From Gibbula magus (taxonomy: Eukaryota > Mollusca > Gastropoda > Trochida > Trochidae), in contig OW388293.1 in assembly GCA_936450465.1 (NCBI GenBank), forward strand, positions 82,544,134-82,608,133: DNA of 64,000 nt, written 5' to 3'. The position numbers were made by a program, and so were the translations under genes. Position 1 is the first letter of the stretch. Every line of letters starts with the position of its first letter. The notes beneath the pieces were generated by a model that had not been told where the DNA came from, did no database searches, and saw only the letters and a list, made by a program, of their open reading frames with translations. Below are positions 10,727 to 22,779 of this stretch, piece by piece.

Positions 10727-11010
10727 ATCTACTATTTAGAATCCCCATTAGCCAAAGAATCTGAACGCAACATTTCAGCTTTCTATACCTTTTGATACTG
10801 GAGAAGAAGATGAAAATATGTTGTGTGACCCCTGTGACGCTTTTGGGGTCACGGGGTCACCAAATCTACAATTAAGATTCCTCATTGGCCAATAAGTCTG
10901 CAGATACATTTTCGTTCTCTAGTGTCATTTGTTCTGGAGCAGATGTCGAGAAAGCAAAAAGTTTACAAACGGACAGATGGAAGCTATACACCAAATATAG
11001 AACACCAAAC
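10727..11010 (+). repeat. Two-unit tandem repeat, about 137-bp period
   Basis: Two related units start near 10727 (AATCTACTATTTAGAATCCC) and 10863 (AATCTACAATTAAGATTCC). Each has a CATTRGCCAA motif followed by TCTG and CATTTYRGYTYTCTA. Between them sits an imperfect dyad, GTGACCCCTGTGAC...GTCACGGGGTCAC (10825-10860). Further right, CATGGAAGCGG (11047-) and CCGCTTCCATG form an inverted pair. No A' counterpart was seen. The overlapping ORFs (10922-11227 and its antisense) come from this repeat. Confidence 0.5.
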
Positions 11011-11229
11011 TTGCATTTGGATCATTTGTATTGAACTCGAAGCAGTCATGGAAGCGGAGATACAACTCTTTTTCGAACCCATTGTTCCCCCGCTTCCATG
11101 GCAACTTGCCGTTCAATACGAACTATCCAAATGCTCAATTATGATGTTATATATATATTCATATATTCATATAGCTATAAAAACAATTTCCTCACAAGCA
11201 CATTTTGTCAAATTAAAGGGAAACTAATT

Positions 11230-12000
11230 AACAAAACAGAGAGTATCACACATTGATGTCATACCAATTAAAGCCCTGTTTATTCGGCGAACATTGCACA
11301 TATACAACAGTGCTTATGATAGTAAGATAAAACACGTGATTAAACTTAAATATATTATGCGTTCATAGGTGTTTAACTTCTACCTAATCAAATGGGCTTT
11401 GAACTCTTCAAATACATGAATAGAGAATTCATAAAACATGCCAATTAATATCTATTACATGTAAACTAAATGAATGACATTAAATTATATCTGTCAACAT
11501 TGGTTTGACTATATCGCCCTAATTAAAATGAGAATCTGATAGTCAAATGGATTACGAAGGTCATCGTGTGCAAGAGGGAAATTATCCTATATAGAGAATT
11601 TTTAAATCAATATTAAGAGTTTCTAAAGTTCTCTAATGTATTTCTCAACCTGTGTGAAGTCACTATGTCTGTATACGACGAACTAAAATAGTGAAAATAC
11701 CATATTTACTCACGGCAGTAAAGATTTGCACCTGCCCCTGACTAGGTGCAAAATTGATTAAGGTAGTGACAAATTTGCTTACAGTAGTAAAATAGACATA
11801 TGTATGCAAATGCGTCCATACGGCGAATATTGCTCATACTATTAGCAAATTTTCATATGTGTAATGCTTTACTCATATGCAAACGCTCGCTCTATAAACA
11901 GGGCTTTAGTTTGCAAGTTATATGTTAGTTTGATCTAAATATTCTACTTAATACGTTGATAGATAAATCGCACTAAGAGTGGAAAAGCATCTGCTCCCGT
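11230..12000. other. AT-rich spacer with an inverted repeat
   Basis: AAAGCCCTGTTTATTCGGCGAA (11270-11291) pairs imperfectly with CTCTATAAACAGGGCTTTA (11891-11909). A second pair is the TTCGGCGAACATTGC / GGCGAATATTGCTC motif. The ends suggest a small inverted-repeat element of about 640 bp (11270-11909), absent at the matching place in A' (near 41160-41240). No gene. Confidence 0.45.
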
Positions 12001-12072
12001 ACTCTTTCTGCGTCCTTCCTCATTAGTTTAGATATATTCTATATGTCAGCTTCATTACAACGTGTCTAGTGT

Positions 12073-12300
12073 GGTTAGTAAGAATATCACGGGATGATCA
12101 AGCTATTACCGTTCCTCGTATCCAAGATGAGCCACTCACAGAAGATGTTCCCTGCTGGAAGCTGGGCAAATTAGTCTGGCCCGGTTACCATTGATGCTGA
12201 ATCTTCACAGACATTTTCTCGAACTAAGATAATATTTTCAGTACCAATGTAAAGCATCATACAGATTAAATAATGTGGACAATAAATACCATTATATACT
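12073..12300. other. Conserved A/A' island, possible minus-strand exon end
   Basis: This island aligns with 41350-41590. On the minus strand a conserved segment ends CAGGGAACATCTTCT|GTGAGTGG here and CAGGGAACATGTTCG|GTAAGCGG in A': a kept donor-like site with different bases. On the plus strand both copies also have a 26-codon ORF starting MIKLL with the same TAG stop. The frames disagree about direction, so no gene is called. Confidence 0.3.
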
Positions 12301-12714
12301 GCTTTTGTTCTTACAATGAAATAAGAACATCACATGGAAATTGTTTTGAAGGAAAATTAATCAGAAGTTCACGCACAGAAACATTTTCTTACAACAAACT
12401 TGTGTAAAAAGCCTTGAAATGTTCTTATTACTTTTGGTTGAGCAAGGTTTGTTCTTAGATAAACGGAAAACTATTTCACCTTCAATGAGACATCTTTAAA
12501 GATTACTAAAAAGATTATACTAATTTTGAAGAAGAATTAATAAAAAAAAAGATTGTATAATGTTATGTTCTTTTTTATAAAAAAAAAAATACAGTCATTT
12601 ACATGATTTGAAAATATCCTATTATGTGAACCTTCGGTACTTCGGGACATTCGGACGTGTTTTCATGGTATCATCGTTTTCAGCGAGTTTAAGCGTTTTG
12701 GATATGCTTATCAT
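12300..12714. other. Non-coding part of block A with A-rich tracts
   Basis: Aligns loosely with 41590-41780. Runs of A occur near 12541-12590. The following 2.3 kb of A' (41780-44060) has no counterpart here. No gene seen. Confidence 0.4.
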
Positions 12715-12900
12715 TGACATAAATCAGGAGATTGAAGAATTGTCGAGTGGTAGGAAGGTCATCTAATCAATCTTGTTACCACGCTTCATGTCTAACAGCT
12801 GCAGCTAGAAGGACCAGTGGTGGTGACAACCCATGATCTGTGGACATTCAGATATTGCAAGGGATGTGACTTATTGGTGCAGGTACGAACTCCGTTATCA
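12715..12900 (+). other. Conserved island with aligned frame
   Basis: Matches 44080-44240. After an acceptor-like CATAAATCAG, one frame stays open for about 36 codons in both copies (RLKNCRVVGRSSNQSC and RLKNCRVVGRSSDQSC, then CLTAAARRTS). About half of the differences are silent, more than in the other islands. A kept donor-like GGTGCAG|GTACG lies about 50 bases downstream, but stops intervene in both copies. It could be an exon relic; the family is not recognised. Confidence 0.35.
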
Positions 12901-13616
12901 AGACAACAACTGTGTTCAGTCGAAGCTTGACAACTCTGTTAATATCTGCATTGAAAAGATTCAATCATTACAATAAATAAGTCGACCTGCCACTAGCTTT
13001 TCATCATTTCTACAGCTTCTAGATTGTCTCTTAAAGACGGTCGGTGCTGAATCAGCAATAGCTGGAATTAAGTTAATGCCTTTGATGATAACGAACACTT
13101 GCACTCAATCATTTAAGTGTGATCCATTTCAACATCGTTTCATTGACAGACAAGATACAGAACTCGTATCTAAAATCATTTGATCTTTTTGTTGAAATAT
13201 CTTATTTCGGAAAAAATACTTAAATTAACTTTAACTTGAAATATTTGTAATTGATTTTGTTTTCTGTAGCTATCAATCAGATACAGTAAAAACATTATCT
13301 TAGAACTGGCTGTAGTCATAAAGCCATAGTCCAGATGAATTGTTATTTTAATTTAACAAAGATTAGTCAGATAAGTATGTTGAATAAAAATATTAAGACA
13401 GTAGGGTTCCTCAATTAAGTTTTTAAAATGAATAATGTATTGTCCAAATAGACGCCATACCATGATTTGATTTCTGCAATAGTGTGTTAAGAATTAATTT
13501 AATCATTAATCGAAATTCTTAACTTGGCATATTCTTATCATGTGGAGCATTTTGGTGTAGTCGTAGGCGTGACCGGGTTCTATTTACGATGGACACACCG
13601 AAAATGTGAGAACCTT

Positions 13617-14099
13617 GGCTATGCTTGATTCGGGACCCGGGTCACTACCCGGCGTACGCCGCCGGAAGCGGCGCAACCGGCAAATCACTTGATTGGAACC
13701 CGGCGTACGCCTTAGGCGTACTCCGAATGCGCCGGTTGGAAATGACCGGCGAAGGCGGCGTGTAATGGCGGACAAATGTTACCCTTGCGACATTCAATAA
13801 CCCTTTTGTTTATGAAGTTGCGTTGTACAATTAAATAGTTGACTGATTTATTTTTAAATGTCACTGCTTATTTAAAACATTGCATTACACGTTAATAAAA
13901 TATTAATCAATGTTTTGAAATAATTTTTAAAAAATAGTTATATAATATAAATGATATGTTTTTTTAAGCTAGTTTGAGGGATGATGACGTCTTCCTGTCT
14001 GTACGCCGATACACTTGTTTCAACTGAGCCTAGTAGAGGAACGGCGTACGCCGGACATGTGACCGGTGTATACGCCGCCAAAACGAATCAAGCATAGCC
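13617..14099. mobile_element. GC-rich TIR element (non-autonomous DNA transposon)
   Basis: A 483-bp segment bounded by perfect 16-bp inverted ends GGCTATGCTTGATTCG (13617-13632) and its complement (14084-14099). Inside each end sit GTCAC and repeated CGGCGTACGCCG palindromes, making it a GC island in AT-rich DNA. The centre is AT-rich. The paralogous stretch of A' (about 44700-44810) lacks the whole 13470-14470 interval, so insertion after the duplication is likely. No transposase and no convincing target-site duplication (TT on both sides at most). Confidence 0.7.
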
Positions 14100-14223
14100 T
14101 TAGTCTCATACTGTGTTGTGTCCCTGGGCAAGGTCTTTCATCATCAGTGCCCTGAAATATGGATGAATATTAGGTCGCACTTAGTAGCGACACAGAATGT
14201 ACAATTCCCTCAGGGTCAAACAT

Positions 14224-14440
14224 AATGTGTGCTTTGGGAATACAAATAAAAATAATGTTTGATAGTTTTATGTTTGGTAAAACATGATGGTGAAACATAT
14301 ACCCTATTTAGAGAAGGTAGAATCTCCTACAATTTGGGTACGATTTATCCGTGGGTACGAATTCCCGGTGGGGACGAGTTCGTTTTGGGTACGAGTTTTC
14401 TGCATCCCCCTACAATTACATGCCCATTCTGTTCCGGGCA
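14224..14440 (+). repeat. Short degenerate repeats GGTACGANTT
   Basis: Four imperfect units of about 20 bases containing GGGTACGA or GGGGACGA lie at 14336-14400. They produce the overlapping 108- and 67-codon frames here. The segment belongs to the 1-kb interval missing from A'. It is a low-complexity repeat, not a gene. Confidence 0.45.
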
Positions 14441-14479
14441 TTTATGTACATGTATTGAACCATGTCTGTTCAAACAAAA

Positions 14480-16130
14480 AGACTTGAACAATTTACAACA
14501 AAATCTAGGTTCTCATCATGAACGATTTTATGGAGTTAACTCCCAACACCTTTTGACCATAGATACTTTTACGACTCTTATTTAAGTAATATCAGTGTAT
14601 TATTTAGCTCCTGCTTTAATGACATTATTTTAAACTAAGGAAGCTATTTTGACCTTTATATCATAGGACCTGATTACTCGTGGTTCTTTCTCGCTGAGAA
14701 ATCAATGTCTCATTATCCTGGTACCTGGTGTTGCTGAGATAGTGGGACTACTAAATACTTACTTCCTAATGAAAGAAGATGCTTCCTTATATCCATCAAT
14801 TACAAATTTGTCTCTCTCGAGTCAGTAAAGAGTAATGGACAGACACTATCATGTTAAAAATATGATTATTAATTTCCATTACACTTGATACACACCAGTC
14901 TTCGAAATATGATGTCACTATAAAATTTAATGGTTAAGAATAAGTAATGACTGTTATTTGTAAACACTATTTTCTTTACAATAATTATGATCCTACCTTT
15001 TGGCCTGTTTTATATGATTTTACTCATTCAGGTAAATAGCACCAAATCTCACTTAGCTAATGATTGGCATACATCATAAAGATTATTTTACCTGATGTTA
15101 AACCTTCTAAACCTTCGGTAATTTAATGACAATCGAATGTGCGATCATTCGGCTTTATCGAATTTCATTAAACACCATATTTCGTGTCTATAGTGGCCAA
15201 ACATGTGGTCGGCAAGTGTGTCCTGTTGAAACAAAGTCTTGATCTGCAGTTGGGTTAGAATGCTCTCTATTACGTTTACTTTTCTTAACCTTCAACATAT
15301 ATCAATTGATTGTTACAAGATTGCAGAACCATAGTAATGATGAGCATTTCAAACATAATGCAAAGTATGCGCATAACAATTTAATATATCAATAATATAA
15401 CGAGATGAATAACAATACATTTTTAATAGAAAGGAGACACTTTTTCAAACAAAATTCTGTAACTTTGTAAAGTACATGAAATGAACATGCATATTTATTC
15501 AAGCTTTGAGTGTACTTAAATACAAATTGTTCGTAGCTTTTTACCAGTGTCAGCAAAATTGTTTTCCTATTAAACTAATTGGATGTTAAATTTCAGTATA
15601 TGAATTTAATATCTTTAAAGAATATGACTAAACGAAAGTTTGTTGAGGGGATCCAGACATGGGAACTGTGGTCATAGGTCATATCGGTGCCATCTTTAGG
15701 ACACAACTGTTGCTGCAATGGAGTAAGCCTTTATTCATTAACTTCCACAGTAAGCCATTTGTAACCAGATATAAACGCTAAATTTGATCTTCCCCACACC
15801 TTATGTTAGGGTTTATTTAATAACAATTATCCTTAGAGCAATCGATAAAATGCATACTGTGTATCCTCGCGACAATTTCTTAACTTTTACCATTCAATCT
15901 GCATCTGCAAATTAATATCAGATAATTGTTGTTTTGAGAATTGTATTGTTCCTGAGAAAGACTCAACATAACTTATTTGAAATATAACGGAAATGATTAA
16001 TTAACTATAATTATTCCTAAACTGGATTCCCTGGAATCATGTACTGTATTTATTTAGACAGATATTCAGCTCTTTTTAGTTGGTTTGACAGATTACTATT
16101 GTATATCAATGTGTGCTTAAACTGCAAATC
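14480..16130. other. Non-coding part of block A
   Basis: Aligns with 44810-46000, with near 87% identity in 14480-14700. Frequent single-base indels make coding unlikely. No element ends recognised. Confidence 0.5.
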
Positions 16131-16218
16131 CACTGCAATGTAAGTATAAAGGCTATATACAAATAAAACAGAACAAAAGCTTTATAGTGTCACCTCAGCT
16201 CCTTTTTTAAGTTCTGTT

Positions 16219-16265
16219 GAAGAGGAATACATTATTATAGACTTATTTCATTCTGATCTGGCAGA
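16219..16265 (+). other. 47-nt segment identical in A and A'
   Basis: This segment is base-for-base identical to 46112-46158, while flanks differ by roughly 10-25%. In one frame both copies encode EEEYIIIDLFHSDLA and end within two codons (ET stop here, DK stop in A'). In A' the frame lies in a 61-codon ORF (45980-46165). Upstream is a pyrimidine-rich stretch suitable for an acceptor. It may be the end of a terminal exon or a constrained non-coding element. Confidence 0.4.
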
Positions 16266-16279
16266 AACATAAATCACAA

Positions 16280-19200
16280 AGCAAGGATTGGCCGATAAAG
16301 TGCTCTTCCATCAAGTGAATGGCTTAAAAATGCAAAACAAAAGTTAAGATGCGACTGAATCTCTGGTATTAATGATTCCCAAGGGCTTTGATTTGTTGAA
16401 GTTGTAAACAATCTTCCCATATATGTTTCCTTTGTGGTTAATTATTTTACAAATATTCAATCATGTAATCTTACTCTGATACTTCTGTAAAAGACCATCA
16501 CTTTGAGATTGTTGTTTGTTCAATAATACAGTTCTTTTGTTGAACAATGAACCACAGAGAAATAACAAATTACTAGAATAAATGCTTGTAAGTACAGGTA
16601 ATTGATATTGGATACACAAACGGTTGCATTCATCATCAATAATCACAATCTGATTATAAATCAAACAGTTTGAAACAGGGTAAACGACACATGTTGTTCA
16701 TAATTTCCTAACGTATGTTTTCATATTGTTGTTGATTTAAACATATTTATTCAAGAGAAAGGATTGGGTACAAGTTATCCAACTTAATGAAACCCTCTCC
16801 TATGTTCAATGTTGACATATAATATTGAAACGTAACATGAGTATATAGAAAGATGAGTATCTTTACAAAATAATCCGAAATGACATAGCAGAGTATAATG
16901 ACAAAAGAAAAATATTCTAATGGGTAAGCAGTTTCTATCTTAATTGTCAATTGTAATTATGAAAAATTTACATTGCCATTTAACAACATGTCTAAATTTA
17001 ACTGTACTCAGTTATTGCATAATATACTAATATTTTGAAGCATTTGATGTCTGATATTATGATACATAATACATTCCATGAAATAATGATAAGAATTTTC
17101 ACAAGGAGATTTACAATTACATTCAGTGTGGTCCGAGAGTCCAATTCTATATAGATCATCATTTAATTTGCTATTTGAATATCTTAACTAAGTGTGAATA
17201 ATTTTGAGTTTTCGTTTACCAAGTGAGAAATATGCAGGTGATTTAAGTTTACGCGGAAATATAAACGATTTAAACAAATTTATGGAGACAGCTTCTCTTA
17301 CGTGCAGTGGGAGGTTTTTCCAAAGTTGTGAACATGATGGGGAAAATCATTGACTGTAAAGGTTGGTGCGGCAATATGAAATGGAAAGAACCCGAACGTT
17401 TCTAAGATCATACCAGTTGTTGTTATTATCATATCAAAGTGTTGTTGTAGTTATTTCGAATATCTACTACTCTTAAGGCAACTTAGACGTGCATATATAT
17501 TTAACATCATTTCGAAAGTTATGTTTTTATTTAAATGCCCTATTGGTGTATCTTCACGTGGTGAAATGAAAATTCGCTTTTCTAATTTGACCAAACCAAA
17601 TTAAAAAAAACACGTTTATAAAGTTTTCCCGTCAAAACCAATAACTTACACAACTAAGTTTCTACATAAGTTACACAGTGTTTATATCTTTTTGAAGGTA
17701 CAGTAAGTTTAGACTACATTTATAGACGAGGGGTGATACATACAATGAGGTATTCTTACAAGATTAGCACTTCAACACTTTTTAAGAGTGGAACGGTGAA
17801 TATAGGGGCGGGGCTATCTCGACTATTCCCCTTTGTAACTTTTTGCTTTGAATCCGCCAAGAGCACTACTAAAAGAAGATCTGCGGCATCACGCTGGGTC
17901 ATTGAGCTGAGGACACTAACTCCACGTGGCATCAACGACAGAATTTAGCCCTGGTCTATTCCCCTTACCTCACATTTACTTTTTAAGAGTATTTATTTTT
18001 ATTATGAAGCCAGTAAAAATGTCTTATCTAACACTACACACTTTCTTGAATTTCACCAATAACAACAGTTACTTTTCAGTACAGATAAGTTTACAATACA
18101 TCTCTATTTCTCTCTGTGAACTCAACGTCTTCAGGTCATCTATAAAACTTAGCAGTCTGCACTGAAACAATGATGAGATGAATATGTCTACTTTCATATA
18201 TTTCTAGTTTCCAAAGTATATAAAAGGCACTGTAGCAGACTGTTCTTACTGAAATAAAATGTTCTCACAAAAATGTATTGGAGTCTTACGAATGGCACAC
18301 AAATACTCCTGAATTAATAGAAAGAGTGCTAAAACGAATTTAGATGGTTTGGTTACCTCATGCAAGTTCAATTCCCTTCGTGTGGTCAGTTTAAGGTATT
18401 CAAGTGACCAGACTGATGTAGAATAGAGTTCTAAATATTATACAATGATCGAATGGTAGTTATTTTTCAATTTATTCGTCGTACCATTTTCTTCCAATAC
18501 AGATAACCATTTTCCATGGCCATTTTGGTCGTGTAATGAGATATTGAACCCTCTAATCTAACATTATATTGTAAACACTTGAACAGCACATTTTGGGAAA
18601 AAAAGGAAATGCCTATAAACCTTCTTCAGTGCCTATAAATTCAATATAAATAACTTGTATTATCTCTAATGTGATTGTTGGATATTGAAAAGATAAAATA
18701 AGACACTTAAAGGCTACTGCCTAATATCTCACTCGAATTTTCGGTGTAATGCACATTTAAAATTAATATATTTTGGTTCATTCCCTTCAAATTCAAAAAC
18801 GTCGTTAAAGTTGTTATTTTAAAATAATCGTTCGTATGCAAACTACTATAGAGAATTTCTATATATTGATATTTTAAAGTTTATTATTAAACCTAAGTGC
18901 TTTTTGAGACAACTTATGGCCACATTTCAACAACTTTGATTACTTAGATCTTCAAACAAGTTAACTGTAACGTCAAACTATGGTATTTTTAATTTGATAT
19001 TTCATAGTGTGACTGTCTTATAACTTTTTTCAATCCAGGAAAAACTATCACATCGCTCACTTCCTCAGTAGAATTAAAAGTCACAGAACATTTACTATTA
19101 CATATCTATGATATCTCGATACCGTTACCTGAATACGGATATAACCTATTTGATATTGAGAAATGTAATCCCTAAATCTCTATCGTGTTTGAAATTAAAG

Positions 19201-20080
19201 AAGCTCCCTTCAGTCACCATCTTGGTACAGGCATCGCAGACCATTGGCGTAGGTACAATTGGATTTATTGTCAGGTGGTAATCCAGGCACGGAGTGAGTG
19301 ATGAAACATACAAATTTTCTCCTAACGTGACCATGCATTATTTCATAAATACACCAGATTTCAGTTGCCCTCTTAATCAATATACTCATAGCTACATACA
19401 ATTCATGGATAGTTTATTAGGTCACTTATCAGGCCACTGGCAAAAGAAACGATACCAGTCAGAATGAAAGATATATTATCTGCAAGTGATAAATACGACT
19501 GAAACATATGTACTTGTATACTAAAATTATATGACTTGGAAACTTCAAATGTGTTTGCGAGAGTTACCAATGAAGTGGTCCTATGCCTTTTTAGGGGTTT
19601 CCATTTAAAGTAATAGTCACTGTCATGATTGACTTCATGTTAGTATTTACTTTTCCAAATCATAAATGCTATATGGAGGCAGTCAAACAACAGGCAGTTA
19701 TATGAGCGCTTATCAAGTTTGCACTGTTACATCAGGTCTCCAGAAGCCAACTAAATATTCGATTTTTGAAACATTAAAACTTAAAACATAAACAAAATAT
19801 CATTGCTTTTGAGAGAGAGGTTGAAATAGGAAGATTGACTGCATGTTGCATAATTTATTAGGAAACATATCAGTGATGCTTCATCGAAATAAAATCCAAG
19901 AAATATAATCCAAGACTATTCGTTATGTCTTATACACATACACATACACATAAAACATTGAATGTATGATGAATAATACTTTGATATAGTTTTGTTTGCC
20001 CCTGTACCTTACCTCGTGTAGAGAACACATACTTGTTGAGGTCAATGAAAATAATAATTAATGTGACTTGTTTTTTGTTG
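16280..20080. other. Non-coding distal part of block A
   Basis: Islands at 16440-16660, 17680-17790 and 18110-18165 match A' (46330-46580, 46600-46690, 46885-46940). From about 18.2 to 20.1 kb no paralogous match was seen. The ORFs here (16461-19401) carry no family motif. A (CACATA)n-type stretch is at 19935-19955. Confidence 0.45.
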
Positions 20081-20089
20081 TTGCAATAT

Positions 20090-21945
20090 ACAACATTTAA
20101 AATGTCATTATTGTAATAACCATGACAATGTCTGCACTTTCCTGAAATGACTCAATTAAAAGTTAATGTAGTCTTTATCTTCATTATCCTCTACAATCAC
20201 GCATAACCACTCATTAAACTATACCTAAAATGTATCTATTGTGTTTCATAGTAACAACACACGTCAAGTTATGATTCCAGTTATGAGTCATCGCTAACTA
20301 ACATGATTTCAAAGTTTCATAAAACAAAACAAAAAATTTAACTCGCCCCTTAACTTACTATCAAATATCCTTAAACTTTGAATTTGAATTATATGCCATT
20401 TGATAACACTTAAAGCATAAGGTTTTCAGAGTTTGTGTTATTGCTAAGCCGAGAAACTGTGGTCAAGTTTACCAGTTGGAAAGCATACTGAATATAATAA
20501 CGTGTTTATATGTAACATGAACATGAACATGAATTTGTTTCTATCCTACCAATCTTGTCAATCAGGAAACAGTTCAACAGGAATAATTAATCATTAATAT
20601 CATCATCCTTACAAAATATCATAAATTATTTCAGTTAAATAAGATTACGTCATAGTAATACAATATCATGAAGCTATTTATAAATTGAATCAAATAACAG
20701 AGAAATAGTTTTTGTGAATAAATTTTAAATAGATACATGTTGATTGGATGCACATGATGCAAAGTAATTTTCATTTTAATAAACAATAAAATAATTAATT
20801 CATTAAATCGTACTCACCGAAATGGTTGATGTTAATGAATTATTAACAAATATACCATGACTAGAAAAGCTAAAAGGCACAAAGTTGAGAATGCAGCAAG
20901 AGTTTTTGCTCTCTGTCTAGTCACTGCAAGAAACGCTATTCTCTCGATGTGTCTATGAGTACACAGTCACTTCATTCTCACAAGTAAACAATAACCGAAA
21001 GGAAAGGCATTTCAATGGTAATGTTCATCTAAAACTTACATTTAATGAGGTTGTTTTAACTTGTTTACACATTTCGACGACGAGAAACATGCGAATGGCG
21101 GCCTCCATGACATCACGTTATTCAAAGGACGAATAACTCTCATCTCCTGTCCTCGAGCAGGGAGATTTTATTAATTTAATTAATTTTTTATAATTTCGCC
21201 ATACCGAACATCACAAATTATAGAATGTTTCGGTTTTAAAATTGTGAATATTATCAATATCACAATATTATGAACTTATAGATGCTGTGATAGGGTTCAT
21301 ATAACTCCGCTTAATAAAAAAAAAAAGTATTAAAAAAAATATTACACCGCTGTTCCGTTCCGTTATAGGGACATCACAAATATATTTTAAAATACAATAA
21401 ATCGTATGAAATATGAAGTTGGTAAAAATCCTATAAATATAACTAATGATGTTGATCTTATTCTGGATTATTCTGGACAATGCAATGCTATACCATCACA
21501 ACAGATTTACCAATATTCAGTGAAATGAAATTAAATGCTTTGGACCAATGGAATATCCTAAAAATTTAATATCAATTGAACAGTTACCAATATTTCATCA
21601 TTTTGATTTCAGCTATTTTAGTTGTCAGTGTAAATAAAAAAAAACAGAGTATATTACAGAAAAATAACACGCATCTGTTAACTGGAGGAACATAACTTTC
21701 TTAATCCAACTTACTGGAAAACATAATGTAGCAAACAAGGTCACATATCACTACAGCAAGATTTGTATAATTCACTAAAAAAGCCAAAGTATATCTGTTC
21801 GCGAATAAAGAAACCAATCTCATGAAGATACCAATTTGATCAGATATCCAAGTCTAGACTCATTTCTTTGAACCATTCATCTCATTTTACCCTTTATGTA
21901 GAGAAAAGCGGATTAGAACAGTGGCAAGTAGTCGGCTTTACGCAA
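20090..21945 (+). repeat. Distal block A segment, inverted relative to block C
   Basis: Matches the reverse complement of 55150-56630. Examples are AACACACGTCAAGTTATGATTC (20258-20279) with its complement near 56470, the GACTCAATTAAAAGTTAATG region (20149-) with about 56570, AAATAGATACATGTTGATTG (20729-) with about 56345, and AAGAAACCAATCTCATGAAG (21808-) with about 55290. Order is kept, only reversed. Confidence 0.7.
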
Positions 21946-21949
21946 ATGC

Positions 21950-22430
21950 TGCAATAAGCGTGGATGATATGCATAAATACTTATAGTTCGCATGAATATC
22001 AGTTACAAGAATGACGCTGCGTTGGCAGTGAAAGTTCGCACACTATCATATGAATGCATTCTACAGCCATATTGATATTGCTGTAAAGTGATCATGGAGC
22101 ACCTGTAAGGGCCTGCAAATATCATCATGTATAAGAATATTGAAACCGAATGTGGTATATTTTATCACCGTAGGAGAGAGAGACTATATGAATTATCTGT
22201 ATTGACATCTTACAGACCAGAAGAGCAGATTGAGCATGGTGTTCAAAACCATCACTGGGTTGTATTTATATCAAAGCTGAAAACGAAGGATGCATTTCAT
22301 CCACAGATTAAAGATGCACTGAGGTGCCGAATGTTTTATTGATTTGAACCTTGAATCATAAAAAAATCACAACATTCTGAATGTCTTAAACGTGTAATAA
22401 CTGCATCATATTTACCGAGTTCACATTGAA
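21950..22430. other. Interval between blocks A and A'
   Basis: A 71-codon frame (22127-22342) starting with a real ATG looks slightly protein-like (charged, with RRRERLYELSV) but matches no family I recognise and has no paralog in the window. Otherwise nothing seen. Confidence 0.25.
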
Positions 22431-22779
22431 TATGTTGTCGTTCAGCGCTGTCGTGATATATTTTCTAACAAAAGCACAGCATGTATTATTATTGCTAAAG
22501 TTTTAATGGGTCCAGCCTCCACTGATTCAATCGCCAAGAATGACCTATTGTTATAACATGTATGGCAAAGATGCTATTATGAAATTCTTTGAAATCCTCC
22601 CCAAATGAGAATATGGTTAATTTGCAACAGTTCAAAGTAAAATTTGTTGAATTATCAGCTTAAACCGGAGTTGGTTTTTAAAATTTTCCATTCTTGATGA
22701 CAGATGGTTTTATACGTTTGATGCATATGTAGCAACGTTTGACTGAGTAAAGATCATGGATGTAATGGTGCTATTTTAT

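Larger units (their letters stand above)
1141..21945 (+). repeat. Segmental duplication, block A
   Basis: Collinear with 22435-47420 (block A') along most of its length. Matched islands include 1141-1240/22435-22520, 1420-1500/22690-22770, 2950-3060/24445-24555, 3475-3540/24785-24850, 8150-8330/25890-26060, 8650-8920/30100-30370, 9300-9490/30840-31050, 9720-9840/31660-31770, 10120-10430/32040-32345, 10575-10690/33175-33280, 11920-12300/41235-41600, 12715-12830/44080-44190, 14480-14760/44810-45060, 15570-16400/45430-46270, 17680-17790/46600-46690 and 18110-18165/46885-46940. Its distal part (20090-21945) also matches block C in inverted orientation. Identity was judged by eye, from about 70% in the background to over 90% in islands. 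Exact borders are uncertain. Confidence 0.85.

Noticed and set aside
10922..11227. 101-codon ORF with an antisense ORF
   Set aside because: Located in a two-unit repeat with inverted GC-rich motifs, and without an A' counterpart. No family features.
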